The notes beneath the pieces were generated by a model, which saw only the letters and a list, made by a program, of their open reading frames with translations, did no database searches and was not told the origin of the DNA. The translations under genes were made by a program, and so were the position numbers. A DNA stretch of 64,000 nucleotides from Helicobacter pullorum NCTC 12824 (GTDB lineage Bacteria > Campylobacterota > Campylobacteria > Campylobacterales > Helicobacteraceae), in NCBI RefSeq assembly GCF_017979475.1, contig NZ_JAERIT010000006.1, positions 22,839-86,838 of the forward strand, in the 5' to 3' direction. Within the stretch, counting starts at the first letter, position 1. Every line of letters starts with the position of its first letter. Shown here piece by piece: positions 35,807 through 45,168 of the stretch.

Positions 35807-36764
35807 ACGACTAAGACGAATGCGTCTAAATCCAAATATTCGTGAAATGCTTACAGAAACCACTCTCTCTAAAAAAGATTTAATTTACCCTCTTTTTATT
35901 ACTCATGGTAGTGGCGTTAAAAACCCTATTGAATCAATGCCTGAAGTGTATCAATTAAGCATTGATGAAGCTTTGAAGGAATGCGAAGTTTTGCAAAAAC
36001 TCGGGATTTTTTCTATTTTGCTTTTTGGGATTCCAAAGATCAAAGATAGCGTAGGTAGCGAAGCATTAAGTCAAGAAGGCATCATCGCTCAAGCTACACG
36101 AGCGATTAAAGAAAAATTTCCCGATTTATTAGTTTGTGTAGATTTGTGCTTTTGTGAATACACAGACCATGGGCATTGTGGTATTTTAAGCCCAAAACTC
36201 AATTCTGTGGATAATGATCTCACCTTAGAGATTCTTAACAAACAAGCTTTAATTCTTGCACAAAATGGTGCAGATATCATCGCACCTAGTGCAATGATGG
36301 ATGGAATGATTATTTCTTTGCGTCAAGCATTAGATTCCAATGGATTTGAACACATTCCTCTAATGAGCTATTCCACCAAATTTGCAAGCGGATACTATGG
36401 ACCCTTTAGAGATGTTGCCCAAAGCACTCCAAGCTTTGGAGATAGAAAAAGTTACCAACAAAACCCAGCAAACCGAAGAGAAGCCATACTAGAAAGCCTA
36501 GAAGATGAGGCACAAGGTGCGGATATTTTGATGGTAAAACCAGCATTAGCCTATTTAGACATTATAAGAGATATTCGAGAAAGGACATTATTGCCTTTAG
36601 CAGCTTACAATGTCAGCGGAGAATATGCGATGTTGAAATTTGCCCAAAAAGCAAATTTAATCGATTATGAACGCGTATTATTAGAAACAATGCTTGGTTT
36701 TAAACGCGCGGGTGCAGATATTATCATCACCTACCACGCCAAAGAGATTGCAAAACTCATCTAA
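35799..36764 (+). CDS. hemB: Delta-aminolevulinic acid dehydratase (porphobilinogen synthase)
   Basis: HemB condenses two 5-aminolevulinates to porphobilinogen for heme synthesis. The barrel carries a cysteine metal site ([16 protein letters not shown], about 117-132), the first Schiff-base region [17 protein letters not shown] and the second catalytic lysine in [12 protein letters not shown] place the start at ATG 35799 ([10 protein letters not shown], 321 residues), which has AAAGG at seven bases; an ATG at 35793 is also open. The gene is convergent with phoX. Confidence 0.95.
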   Translation: MFKRLRRMRLNPNIREMLTETTLSKKDLIYPLFITHGSGVKNPIESMPEVYQLSIDEALKECEVLQKLGIFSILLFGIPKIKDSVGSEALSQEGIIAQATRAIKEKFPDLLVCVDLCFCEYTDHGHCGILSPKLNSVDNDLTLEILNKQALILAQNGADIIAPSAMMDGMIISLRQALDSNGFEHIPLMSYSTKFASGYYGPFRDVAQSTPSFGDRKSYQQNPANRREAILESLEDEAQGADILMVKPALAYLDIIRDIRERTLLPLAAYNVSGEYAMLKFAQKANLIDYERVLLETMLGFKRAGADIIITYHAKEIAKLI

Positions 36765-36770
36765 AAATTT

Positions 36771-38579
36771 TTAAGTACCAATCACACCACCATCTTTTTT
36801 GCGTATTTGCACTATCGTGCTTCGTGGTGTGGAATCCCCACCATTTGGGTAATGGCTTCCAGCTAAGCCCTCTCCGGGGTGTTGGATACCCACAAACATT
36901 GTCGTATAATCTTTGCTAAAAGCAATCCCAGTAACCTCACATGCCACTGGTCCGCTTAGAAATCTCCTCACTTCCCCGGTATTTGGGTTTGCACACAGCA
37001 TAGAGTTATTCCCCATTCCTTCATAATCTCCGCTATTAGAATACTTCCCATCAGTTTGAATCCAAAGCCGCCCAAACTTATCAAACTTCAAGCCATCAGG
37101 GCTATTAAACATATTATCTTTATTAATATTGCTTGTGCCTTTTCTTAAGTCATTAGGGTATTTTGAAGGATTCCCAGCAAGCAAGAAAATATCCCAGCTA
37201 AATTCCTTGCTTGTGTGGTTATTATCCTTTGCCTTCCATCGTAAAATATGCCCATAAATGTTATTAACTCTTGGATTAGATTCTGTGCTTTGTGTGCGTT
37301 TTGTGTTATTTGTGAGGGTGGCATAGATATATTCGCCCTTTGTATCAGCTGCCACCCACTCGGGTCTATCCATAGGCGTAGCCTCCACGATACTTGCAGC
37401 CAACCTTGCATAAATCAGCACTTCTGCTTGGGAGTTAAATCCATTTTCTTTGGTTAAGCCATTTTTGCCATACTCTAGGGCTATCCATTCGCCAATTCCC
37501 TTAAGATTCCCTGCATCTGTGAGCTTTGCTACATACAAAGTTCCCTCATTTAAAATATCTTTATTAGGGTTTTTAGGATTATATTTTTCTTTAGTTACAA
37601 ATTTATACAAAAACTCATTTGCCTCATCATCTCCCATATACACGACTACTTCACCACTTTTTGCTACCACAATCTCGGTATTTTCGTGCTTAAACCTCCC
37701 TAAACTTGTGCGTTTAATGGGTGTAGATTTTGGATTATAAGGATCAATCTCTACTACCCAGCCAAAGCGGTTTGGTTCATTTGGATTTTTAGAGACATCA
37801 AACCGCCCATCAAGCTTCCATTCATAATTCTCCCCATTGACACTAATCCCATAGCGTTTTTGTTCCTTACTAAAGGCATAGCTACTATCACTTGAACCAA
37901 AAAAATCATCAAAATTTTCCTCACAAGTAAGGTAAGTCCCCCAAGGTGTTTTGCCACAAGAGCAGTTATTAAGCGTCCCTAGCACTTTTGTCCCACTTCT
38001 ATCATCTTTTGTTTGTAATAGCTTATGCCCTTTTGCTACGCCGCTAATCTCCATAGGCGTGTGGGCTGTAATTCTACGATTATACACAGAATCTAGCACA
38101 ACCCTAAAAAATCCCTCCCTATCCCTAGCAATCTCAAAAATACTCACTCCCACAGAATTTTGCTCATATCTCACATCATCTAAGCTCATCTTTTTGCCCT
38201 GATGATTAAACATAATCTCTGGATTCATATATTCATTATTCACTGCCAAAATTGCCCTACCCTCATCCAAATCAAACCACTCCATACCATCAGTATTATC
38301 CCCAAAGGTAAGTTTTGCATTTTCAATCGCAGCTTGATTTATAGTTTTGCTCTCATCAAAGCCCTTTGCCCTCTTAAATAGCGGATCCCCCCAAGAAATC
38401 AGCACCCTAGCCTCATAGCCTTGCGGCACTATCACACTATCCTCTATGCTCGCACTAATCCCCCTAAACCCAAGCAAAGGTTGCTTTTGGATAGCAAAAA
38501 GACTAGAGGGGACAAAAAACCCCGCATAAGAGAGTGCCAAACTCCCACCACTTAATTTCAAAAATTTTCTTCTTTCCAT
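36771..38579 (-). CDS. phoX: PhoX-type alkaline phosphatase
   Basis: A periplasmic phosphomonoesterase of the calcium/iron-dependent PhoX family (DUF839), about 602 residues. It starts with a twin-arginine signal (MERRKFLKLSGGSLALSY), then shows WGDPLF near the N-terminus of the mature part, TPWGTYLTCEENFDD and a C-terminal GIQHPGEG. I choose ATG 38577-38579, which has GGAG before it and begins exactly with the Tat motif; the frame is open nine codons further. G+C is clearly higher than in neighbouring backbone genes, which suggests acquisition. Confidence 0.92.
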   Translation of the reverse strand: MERRKFLKLSGGSLALSYAGFFVPSSLFAIQKQPLLGFRGISASIEDSVIVPQGYEARVLISWGDPLFKRAKGFDESKTINQAAIENAKLTFGDNTDGMEWFDLDEGRAILAVNNEYMNPEIMFNHQGKKMSLDDVRYEQNSVGVSIFEIARDREGFFRVVLDSVYNRRITAHTPMEISGVAKGHKLLQTKDDRSGTKVLGTLNNCSCGKTPWGTYLTCEENFDDFFGSSDSSYAFSKEQKRYGISVNGENYEWKLDGRFDVSKNPNEPNRFGWVVEIDPYNPKSTPIKRTSLGRFKHENTEIVVAKSGEVVVYMGDDEANEFLYKFVTKEKYNPKNPNKDILNEGTLYVAKLTDAGNLKGIGEWIALEYGKNGLTKENGFNSQAEVLIYARLAASIVEATPMDRPEWVAADTKGEYIYATLTNNTKRTQSTESNPRVNNIYGHILRWKAKDNNHTSKEFSWDIFLLAGNPSKYPNDLRKGTSNINKDNMFNSPDGLKFDKFGRLWIQTDGKYSNSGDYEGMGNNSMLCANPNTGEVRRFLSGPVACEVTGIAFSKDYTTMFVGIQHPGEGLAGSHYPNGGDSTPRSTIVQIRKKDGGVIGT

Positions 38580-38666
38580 AAAAACTCCATTTCTGGTTAA
38601 TTTCAAGCAAAATTGTAGAATCTACTTGTAAAGTATCTATGGATTTTTTGTTAGCAATCTGTAAAT

Positions 38667-39605
38667 TTACAAACCAAAATCTACGCACCTCTTAAAACAA
38701 TACTCTCTTCCTTGATAAAAAAATCTCAAACTATACGCATGCAGCATCAATCGCTCTGCCCCAAAATACTCAATCCTCTTTTCCCCACAAAGCCCCAATG
38801 AATCATTTTTACTTATAAATTCACTATCCAAATACTCCCGACTTTGCCAATCCTCACACCCATAAAGCGGATCGCCCAAAATAGGAAATCCCAAGGCAAA
38901 AAGATGGATTCTAATCTGATGCGTCCTACCGGTAATAGGATACACTTTTAGCAATGTATTCCCATTGATATACCCCAAAATCTCAAATTCACTTTTAGCT
39001 TCTTTGAAATTCAAGCTTTGAGCTTTTAGAATCTGCCCCAAATAAATAGAACGCACACTCAAATCCCCACCTTTTTTTTGCATGGCAAGAGGCAAAGAAA
39101 GACAAAAATCCCCACCCCTCATCTCCCCCCTAACCAACGCTAAATATTCCTTTTTGATTTTCTTTTTGGCAAACAACTCCCCCAATTCTTGAATGCTTCT
39201 TTTGTGCTTACCCACCAATACCAATCCGCTTGTTTCCTTATCAATCCTATGGATTAAAGTTGCTTCTTGCCCACAAGCCTCACGCACTTCATCAATCAAA
39301 CTATGATGGACAAATCTCCCTTTTGGGTGAATAAGCATTTTTGCTGGTTTATCAAAAATCGCCAAATCCTCATTTTCAAACAATGGTTCAAGCCCTTTGG
39401 ATTGAGGGACAAAAAGCAAAATCTCCACTTCTTTTTCTAAAATTTTATTTTTCTCATTATTTCCCAAAGTTTTATTTCCATAAAATACCCTCCCCTTATT
39501 GATAAAACTCTGGGCTTTTGCCATATCCAAGCCTAATTCTCGCATTAAAAATAAATAAGCCTTGATAGGCTCTTTGATATAAAATTTTTTCTTAATAAAG
39601 GGCAT
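38667..39605 (-). CDS. RluA-family pseudouridine synthase
   Basis: About 312 residues from the ATG at 39603-39605 (MPFIKKKFYIKEP). The N-terminus is S4-like (LGLDMAKAQSFINKGRVFYGNK). The catalytic domain has the motif LIHRIDKETSGL with the active Asp, and ITGRTHQIRIH further on. It modifies uridines in ribosomal RNA or tRNA, with the target unknown. The frame is open for 14 codons upstream, but these overlap the divergent purB leader region. G+C is intermediate between phoX/purB and the backbone. Confidence 0.9.
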   Translation of the reverse strand: MPFIKKKFYIKEPIKAYLFLMRELGLDMAKAQSFINKGRVFYGNKTLGNNEKNKILEKEVEILLFVPQSKGLEPLFENEDLAIFDKPAKMLIHPKGRFVHHSLIDEVREACGQEATLIHRIDKETSGLVLVGKHKRSIQELGELFAKKKIKKEYLALVRGEMRGGDFCLSLPLAMQKKGGDLSVRSIYLGQILKAQSLNFKEAKSEFEILGYINGNTLLKVYPITGRTHQIRIHLFALGFPILGDPLYGCEDWQSREYLDSEFISKNDSLGLCGEKRIEYFGAERLMLHAYSLRFFYQGREYCFKRCVDFGL

Positions 39606-39671
39606 TTTGCAACTTTTAAGTGGTGTTATGTTAGGATATTGTAACACAATTTCAAAAAGGATAAAAATCTA

Positions 39672-41021
39672 ATGGTTGAACGATACGCGCGTGAAAAAAT
39701 GAAAAAACTTTGGGATATGGAAGCGAAATATAGTGCATGGCTAGAGGTAGAAAAAGCCCTAGTGCGTGGGTGGAATAAGCTAGGGCTAATTCCAGATTCT
39801 GATTGTGAGAAAATCTGCAAAAATGCACGCTTTGACATCACTAGAATCGATGAGATAGAAGCGGTAACAAAGCATGACCTCATCGCCTTTACCACGAGTG
39901 TGGCAGAATCTCTAGGCGAAGAGTCGCGATGGTTTCATTATGGAATCACTTCAAGCGATACGATTGATACCGCTGTGGCATTGCAAATGCGAGATTCACT
40001 CAAAATTATCATCGATGATGTTAAGGAACTAAGAGAGGCGATAAAACGCAGGGCGTATGAGCATAAAGACACGCTTATGGTAGGACGCAGTCATGGGATA
40101 CATGGCGAACCTATCACCTTTGGGCTTGTGTGTGCGATATGGTATGATGAGATGACGCGGCATGTAAAGGCGTTAGAATCTACCTTAGAAGTCATAAGTG
40201 TAGGCAAAATTAGCGGTGCTATGGGTAATCTAGCCCATACCCCCATAGAGCTAGAAGAGCTTGTGTGTGCGGACTTAGGGCTTAAGGCTGCCCCAGCGAG
40301 CAATCAGGTGATTCAACGTGATAGATACGCAAGGCTTATAAGTGATTTAGCCCTTTTGGCTAGTAGCTGTGAGAAAATCGCGGTTGAGATTCGGCATTTG
40401 CAACGCACAGAGGTGTATGAGGCAGAGGAGTATTTTAGCGAGGGGCAAAAAGGCAGCTCTGCTATGCCACACAAACGCAATCCGGTGCTAAGCGAAAATA
40501 TTACCGGGCTTTGTCGCGTGATACGCAGCTTTGCACTGCCTGCTATGGAGAATGTCGCGCTGTGGCACGAGCGAGATATTAGCCATTCTTCCGTGGAGCG
40601 ATTTATCCTGCCAGACTCCTTTATCACGACAGATTTTATGCTAGGGAGGCTAACGGGACTCATCGATAAGCTAGTCGTGTATCCTAAAAATATGCTAAAA
40701 AATCTCAATCTGACCGGCGGACTTGTCTTTTCACAGAGAATCTTGCTAGAGCTGCCTAAATGCGGGGTAAGCCGCGAGGATGCCTATAAAATCGTGCAAC
40801 GCAACGCAATGAAAGTGTGGGAATCTTTGCAAGAGGGACAAGCGGTGGTAAATGAAAAGGGTGAGAGCCTATATCTGCAATATCTTTTAGATGATAGTGA
40901 GCTTGTGGGGCTACTTTCAAAAGGTGGAGATTCTGGCGAGGCGATTATCCGTGAATGTTTTGATTATAGCTACTATATTAAGAATGTAGATTCTATCTTT
41001 AAGCGGGTGTTTGGGGAATAA
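39672..41021 (+). CDS. purB: Adenylosuccinate lyase
   Basis: PurB acts twice in purine synthesis, releasing fumarate from SAICAR and adenylosuccinate. The 449-residue protein contains the superfamily signature GSSAMPHKRNP (about 262-272) and the N-terminal MVERYAREKMKKLW typical for the class. It is intact and normal in length. Base composition is striking: three 60-base lines that I counted by hand (from 40081, 40381 and 40561) are 50, 50 and 52 percent G+C, against roughly 35-40 in neighbouring regions. This suggests replacement by a copy from a higher-G+C relative. Confidence 0.96.
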   Translation: MVERYAREKMKKLWDMEAKYSAWLEVEKALVRGWNKLGLIPDSDCEKICKNARFDITRIDEIEAVTKHDLIAFTTSVAESLGEESRWFHYGITSSDTIDTAVALQMRDSLKIIIDDVKELREAIKRRAYEHKDTLMVGRSHGIHGEPITFGLVCAIWYDEMTRHVKALESTLEVISVGKISGAMGNLAHTPIELEELVCADLGLKAAPASNQVIQRDRYARLISDLALLASSCEKIAVEIRHLQRTEVYEAEEYFSEGQKGSSAMPHKRNPVLSENITGLCRVIRSFALPAMENVALWHERDISHSSVERFILPDSFITTDFMLGRLTGLIDKLVVYPKNMLKNLNLTGGLVFSQRILLELPKCGVSREDAYKIVQRNAMKVWESLQEGQAVVNEKGESLYLQYLLDDSELVGLLSKGGDSGEAIIRECFDYSYYIKNVDSIFKRVFGE

Positions 41022-41054
41022 GATAAGGAAAACCCTCTCACCCAAAGCAACAAA

Positions 41055-41696
41055 ATGAAGAACACCAAACTCACCATAAACGGATTAACGCTACTTAAAA
41101 GCTTAGAATCTCATAGCGTTGATTTATGCTTTTTTGACCCGCAATATCGCGGTGTGCTAGATAAAATGCGTTATGGCAACGAGGGAGAGCGACAAAAAGG
41201 TAGAAGTGCTTTAATCCAAATGAGCGAAGAAAGCATAAAGAGCTTTATAATCGAGATTAATCGCGTGCTTAAACCTAGCTGCTATCTTATGCTTTGGATT
41301 GATAAATTTCATCTTTGTGAGGGCGTGGGATCTTGGCTAGATTCCACGATTTTGCAAATCGTGGATTTAATCACTTGGGATAAGGGCAGAATGGGCATGG
41401 GCTATCGCACAAGAAGACAAAGCGAGTACTTACTCATTTTACAAAAAAAGCCTATAAAAGCAAAAGGCACTTGGAGGCTGCATAATATCCGCGATGTGCA
41501 TTGTGAGAAAATACCTCAAGAAGAGCTAAAATGCCACCCCCACAGCAAACCCAAAGGCTTACAAAAAATGCTTATAGAATCTTGCACCAACAAGGGCGAT
41601 TTGGTATGCGACCCAGCAGCGGGGGGCTTTAGCGTATTTGAGTGCTGCAGGGAATTAGAGCGAGACTTTATAGGGACAAACCTCAAAGGACTTTAG
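41055..41696 (+). CDS. Orphan DNA methyltransferase (beta-type, DPQY)
   Basis: A 213-residue S-adenosylmethionine-dependent DNA (N4/N6) methyltransferase. The catalytic motif appears as FFDPQY (residues 26-31), a variant of DPPY, and the cofactor motif as [11 protein letters not shown] (about 185-195). The order catalytic-then-cofactor is that of class beta. A target-recognition segment is short or merged (about 60-160). No restriction endonuclease gene is beside it. It follows purB by 33 bases and shares its raised G+C, so both may have arrived together. Confidence 0.85.
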   Translation: MKNTKLTINGLTLLKSLESHSVDLCFFDPQYRGVLDKMRYGNEGERQKGRSALIQMSEESIKSFIIEINRVLKPSCYLMLWIDKFHLCEGVGSWLDSTILQIVDLITWDKGRMGMGYRTRRQSEYLLILQKKPIKAKGTWRLHNIRDVHCEKIPQEELKCHPHSKPKGLQKMLIESCTNKGDLVCDPAAGGFSVFECCRELERDFIGTNLKGL

Positions 41697-41713
41697 GGCA
41701 AGTTTCAAAGCAA

Positions 41714-42127
41714 TTAATCTTTAGTGCTTCCTTGAACCTTCTTACCAAAAAGTGCATATTTCCCACCACCCATGAAAAATAACGCAAGGCAAGGCAAGAT
41801 ATATAAAAGCTGATGTTCAATAACCCAGCCTCCATAAGAGTCAAGCGCAAAAATCTCAAATCCATACACCAAATAAATTGCCATAAACATTGTAAAAGCC
41901 ACAATCAAAGCTGAAATCCGCACTTGATAACCCAAAATAATCAAAAGTGGTGCTAACACCTCGCCAATATACACACCATAAGCCATCAATCCCGGTAAGC
42001 CTTTGGATTCTAGCATACCCACATACATATCAGCACCATGCGTGATTTTGAATATTCCATGAAACAGCATAAGTCCGCCCACACAAAGCCTCAAAAGTAA
42101 TTTCGCTAAGTCAGGATTTAGCAGCAT
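41714..42127 (-). CDS. DoxX-family membrane protein
   Basis: A 137-residue protein with four transmembrane helices and the DoxX pattern (LLLRLCVGGLMLFHGIFKI near 9-27, GEVLAPLLIILGY, FALDSYGGWVIEHQLLY). DoxX proteins are often linked to thiosulfate or redox stress, but no function is certain. The promoter shows TATAAT on the minus strand about 40 bases before the ATG, and AAGGA as ribosome site. It is convergent with the methyltransferase gene. Confidence 0.85.
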   Translation of the reverse strand: MLLNPDLAKLLLRLCVGGLMLFHGIFKITHGADMYVGMLESKGLPGLMAYGVYIGEVLAPLLIILGYQVRISALIVAFTMFMAIYLVYGFEIFALDSYGGWVIEHQLLYILPCLALFFMGGGKYALFGKKVQGSTKD

Positions 42128-42274
42128 AAAATTTCCTTAAATATAAGATTAAAATTTGGCATTATAGCATTTATTGTTAGATTTAAGCTCTGTTTTATGG
42201 GATTTCATCAGAGCTTCTTCATAATCATTGTATGATTAGCTTCAAAGTGGGATTTATCTGTTTTGCGTATCAAA

Positions 42275-43018
42275 TTAAAGAGTTTCTAATAACTCTTGAG
42301 ACTTTTGGATAAACAAATTTTGATAATACTTTGAATTAGATTTCCATTCTTTAGGCAAAATTATTTGCTCACAAACTCCACCATAGCTACCGCCTCCCCA
42401 TTTTTTAGCTTCACTCTGCCTTATAATCTCTAAAGTTGGAATCTGCAAATTATCTGTAATATGCACATTGCTCGTATCTACGCTCAAAAGCAAATCTAAC
42501 CGCCCTATCAACTCCACAAGGTTTAGTAAATCTTTATTATTTACAAAAACTCCACTATTTATTTCACTCAAACCTTCAATCTCTATTGGATTACCCTCAT
42601 AATTCATCAACACAAAAAAATAGTTTTGATATTTTTTAGCCAAAAATTTGGTAATTTCTACCCATTCTTCAATAGAAAAATTTGCATTCCCTCTTGAAGA
42701 ACTTTTTCCAAAAGGCGAAATTCCTATTATTTTATCATAAGAATTTGCACCTAATCTTTGCATCTTCAAATCTACAAAAACCTTATTTTCACGACTTGTA
42801 ATAATTTTTGCTTTGGATAATGGAATCTTTTGAATATTTTTATCATAATGCTTTTTATTTAATGCTCTTACAAGTCTCAAAGCCCCCAAAATAACACGAT
42901 TTTTATCTTGCTTCCAATAGGGATTAATAATCCTTATAATCTCCCCTCCCCTAGTATAAGCAGAATCAAATAAATAAGAAAATCCTTTGGTTTTAAGTAA
43001 ATACTGCGAAAAAAGCAT
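42275..43018 (-). CDS. Glycosyltransferase family 9-like protein, C-terminal part
   Basis: A 247-residue product with the C-terminal Rossmann domain of heptosyltransferase-like enzymes: IIGISPFGKSSSRGNANFSIEEW (about 99-121), then GRLDLLLSVDTSNVHITDNLQIPTLEI (about 191-217), equivalent to the nucleotide-sugar binding site. It lacks the N-terminal acceptor domain, which is encoded by the preceding 115-codon frame. The ATG overlaps that frame's stop (TAATG). It is either a frameshifted single gene or a coupled split enzyme. Confidence 0.7.
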   Translation of the reverse strand: MLFSQYLLKTKGFSYLFDSAYTRGGEIIRIINPYWKQDKNRVILGALRLVRALNKKHYDKNIQKIPLSKAKIITSRENKVFVDLKMQRLGANSYDKIIGISPFGKSSSRGNANFSIEEWVEITKFLAKKYQNYFFVLMNYEGNPIEIEGLSEINSGVFVNNKDLLNLVELIGRLDLLLSVDTSNVHITDNLQIPTLEIIRQSEAKKWGGGSYGGVCEQIILPKEWKSNSKYYQNLFIQKSQELLETL

Positions 43019-43365
43019 TAATATTTTGTTGCCTTAAATTTTCTAGCAATTTGGATTCTATCTTCCATATCATGCTTAAAAACAAACAACAACATATCAA
43101 ACTCCTCTAAAAAAGCCGAAGAATCCTTTTGAACATTAAAAATCCTATCAATAAATTGTATATTTTTAAACAGAGAAAAAGGCACACTAGAATTAGCAAG
43201 AAAGGTTAAATGAGAATTTGGATAAAGAAATTTAATACTAAATAGCACACGCAATGCCATAACCTCATCACCAATGCTGCTGTGTGCCCCATACACTGCA
43301 ATTTTAAACCTAGAATCCGCACAATACATTTCCAAACTCCTTTTTCTTAAATTCCTTGCATTCAC
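43018..43365 (-). CDS. Glycosyltransferase family 9-like protein, N-terminal part
   Basis: A 115-residue product with the N-terminal GT9 pattern: FKIAVYGAHSSIGDEVMALRVLFSIKFLYPNSHLTFL (about 20-56), where the GD-x-x-M/L and transport-like start resemble WaaF/WaaC, then FDMLLFVFKHD. It ends where the second GT9 domain should begin. On its own it is unlikely to be an active transferase. A frame change within the last codons would join it with the downstream part. Confidence 0.65.
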   Translation of the reverse strand: MNARNLRKRSLEMYCADSRFKIAVYGAHSSIGDEVMALRVLFSIKFLYPNSHLTFLANSSVPFSLFKNIQFIDRIFNVQKDSSAFLEEFDMLLFVFKHDMEDRIQIARKFKATKY

Positions 43366-43487
43366 TCTCTAAAATCTAAAAATTAAATAAAAGATTTTAT
43401 CTAATGCTATTATAGTTATTTGAGAATTCACTATGGGGAAAATATAAAAAATTATTATAAAAAGTTTTAAGAATAAATATTAAGTTA

Positions 43488-43564
43488 TGGTACGCCCGGA
43501 GGAATTCGAATCCCCGACCTACAGGACCGCAACCTGTTGCTCTATCCAGCTGAGCTACGGACGC
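43488..43564 (-). tRNA. tRNA-Arg (GCG)
   Basis: The 77-base gene including CCA folds as a normal cloverleaf. The anticodon stem ACAGG/CCTGT encloses loop TTGCGGT, anticodon GCG, reading CGC and CGT. T loop TTCGAAT and D-arm AGCTCAGCTGGATAGAGC are canonical. The first acceptor pair would be G-T. Confidence 0.93.
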
Positions 43565-43569
43565 ATAAA

Positions 43570-43645
43570 TGGTGGAGTGTAGGAGGATCGAACTCCTGAC
43601 CTCAACGCTGCCAGCGTTGCGCTCTCCCAGCTGAGCTAACACCCC
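43570..43645 (-). tRNA. tRNA-Ala (GGC)
   Basis: The 76-base gene including CCA has acceptor GGGGTGT paired with ACACTCC (one G-T), anticodon stem CAACG/CGTTG and loop CTGGCAG, anticodon GGC. It lies five bases before tRNA-Arg on the same strand, so the two form one transcript. Confidence 0.94.
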
Positions 43646-43716
43646 CTTGCACTCTTCTCCACAAAATAAACTGCGTTAAAGGGTAGGAATTATACTACAA
43701 AAAACTTAATTTTTCT

Positions 43717-44313
43717 CTAAAAATCAAGCTTTGATAAGTAGTTTTGCAAGTATTTTTCTACTTCTCTTTGTAAATTTTCCAAATCTTTGGAATTATCTAT
43801 TATGTAATTTGCCTTTTTCTTTTTTTCTTCCATAGGAATTTGTAGAGAGATTCTCTCATCTGCCTCTTGTGCAGTCAAATGATTTCTCTTTATAAGGCGT
43901 TGCAACTGAATCTCTTTTGGCACAAAAATCAATAACACTTCTTTAATTGGATAATTTTTAGTCTCAAAAAAAAGCGGAATATCTATGAAATAAGGAATCT
44001 CTTGTTTGTCTAATTCTCTAGCTTGTCTTGTAATTTCTTCTTTGATTTTAGGGTGCAAAATATCTTCTAAAGTTTTTCTTTTTTCTTTATCTTTGAAAAC
44101 AATTTCGCCCAGCCTTTTGCGGCTAACTTCGCTATTTTCTAACACACCTTTGCCAAAACTTATAATAATCTCTTCTTTGCATTTTTCTAGCATTTGATGT
44201 GAGATTTCATCTGCACAAATTACATTATACCCATAAAGCCTCAAAAGTGAAGAAGTGGTGCTTTTGCCACTTCCTATCCCTCCTGTGAGGGCAACTGCGT
44301 ATCTAAAGCTCAA
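43717..44313 (-). CDS. coaE: Dephospho-CoA kinase
   Basis: CoaE phosphorylates dephospho-CoA, the last step of coenzyme A synthesis. The 198-residue protein has the P-loop ALTGGIGSGKSTTSSLL (8-24), DEISHQML and the family segment FVPKEIQLQRLIKRN. It overlaps speE by four bases, an order (speE-coaE) I remember from H. pylori. Confidence 0.95.
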   Translation of the reverse strand: MSFRYAVALTGGIGSGKSTTSSLLRLYGYNVICADEISHQMLEKCKEEIIISFGKGVLENSEVSRKRLGEIVFKDKEKRKTLEDILHPKIKEEITRQARELDKQEIPYFIDIPLFFETKNYPIKEVLLIFVPKEIQLQRLIKRNHLTAQEADERISLQIPMEEKKKKANYIIDNSKDLENLQREVEKYLQNYLSKLDF

Positions 44314-45113
44314 TTACAAGCAATCCCAACTAATGCTTTTTTCACTTTTTGTGGAAGCACAAAGGCAGATAAATGCAAATTAGCATTATAATATTCCAAA
44401 TCCTCCAACATATCCGCTCTTTGGAGTATAATATCCGCTGTTGGATGATATTTTTTAGATGCAAAAATATAAAAATCTTGCATATCTAAAGACATGGGAA
44501 TATAAAAAGGCATTTTAATCCTAAACTCTTCCCCCAAAGATTCTAAAATTTCCTTGGTTTTTGAAATATCTAACAACAAATGAGGAATCTTAAGCACCAA
44601 AATCCCATCTTCATTCAAAAGCTTTTTGTAGCAATGAAATTGGCTTTCATCTGTGGCTATTATAATATCATACAGGCTTGCTCTTTGCTCATTTTGCTCC
44701 AAAAATTCTTCTTGTTGTTGCGGAATAAGCTTGAAATTAGCATTTTTCATCACTTCTTGATAATGCGGAAAAAAGCTAATAAGCGATTCAAGAATCTTCA
44801 AATCAAATTGCAAAAAATCCACTTTTAATTCACTATAACGCAAAAATTCAAATGCTAGCTCAAGATTAAAATTATCCGCTATTAAAACCCTTTTGGGCTC
44901 TTGATGGGAGCAAGCACAAATATGTGCCAAAAGCTCACTTTGTAGAGCAAGCATAGTTTTCAAAAAGATTTGTTCATCTATCAATGCAATACTCTCAAAA
45001 GTTTTAGAATTAAAAATTTCTAAATTATGCCTAATGCCTTTTATTTCTAAAAGTTTGCTTTCTATTTTGTATTCTTGCTGAATCTTTCCACTATAATTTT
45101 TTGTTATCCACAT
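44310..45113 (-). CDS. speE: Spermidine synthase-like aminopropyltransferase
   Basis: A 267-residue protein of the Helicobacter SpeE type. The N-terminal beta domain (IKGIRHNLEIFNSKTFESIALIDEQ, about 24-48) leads to a Rossmann fold, with ICACSHQEPKRVLIADNFN as cofactor region. The usual GGGDGG motif of spermidine synthases is replaced here by IADNF, which matches the divergent Helicobacter group. The role in polyamine synthesis is known for H. pylori SpeE; the substrate here is inferred. Translationally coupled to coaE. Confidence 0.85.
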   Translation of the reverse strand: MWITKNYSGKIQQEYKIESKLLEIKGIRHNLEIFNSKTFESIALIDEQIFLKTMLALQSELLAHICACSHQEPKRVLIADNFNLELAFEFLRYSELKVDFLQFDLKILESLISFFPHYQEVMKNANFKLIPQQQEEFLEQNEQRASLYDIIIATDESQFHCYKKLLNEDGILVLKIPHLLLDISKTKEILESLGEEFRIKMPFYIPMSLDMQDFYIFASKKYHPTADIILQRADMLEDLEYYNANLHLSAFVLPQKVKKALVGIACN

Positions 45114-45168
45114 AAATAACCTTTGTTTTTTACAAGCCTATTGTATTTTAAGTAAAAATATCTTTAAA

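Noticed and set aside
43397..43642. 81-codon frame on the minus strand
   Set aside because: It covers the two tRNA genes and is an artefact of them.
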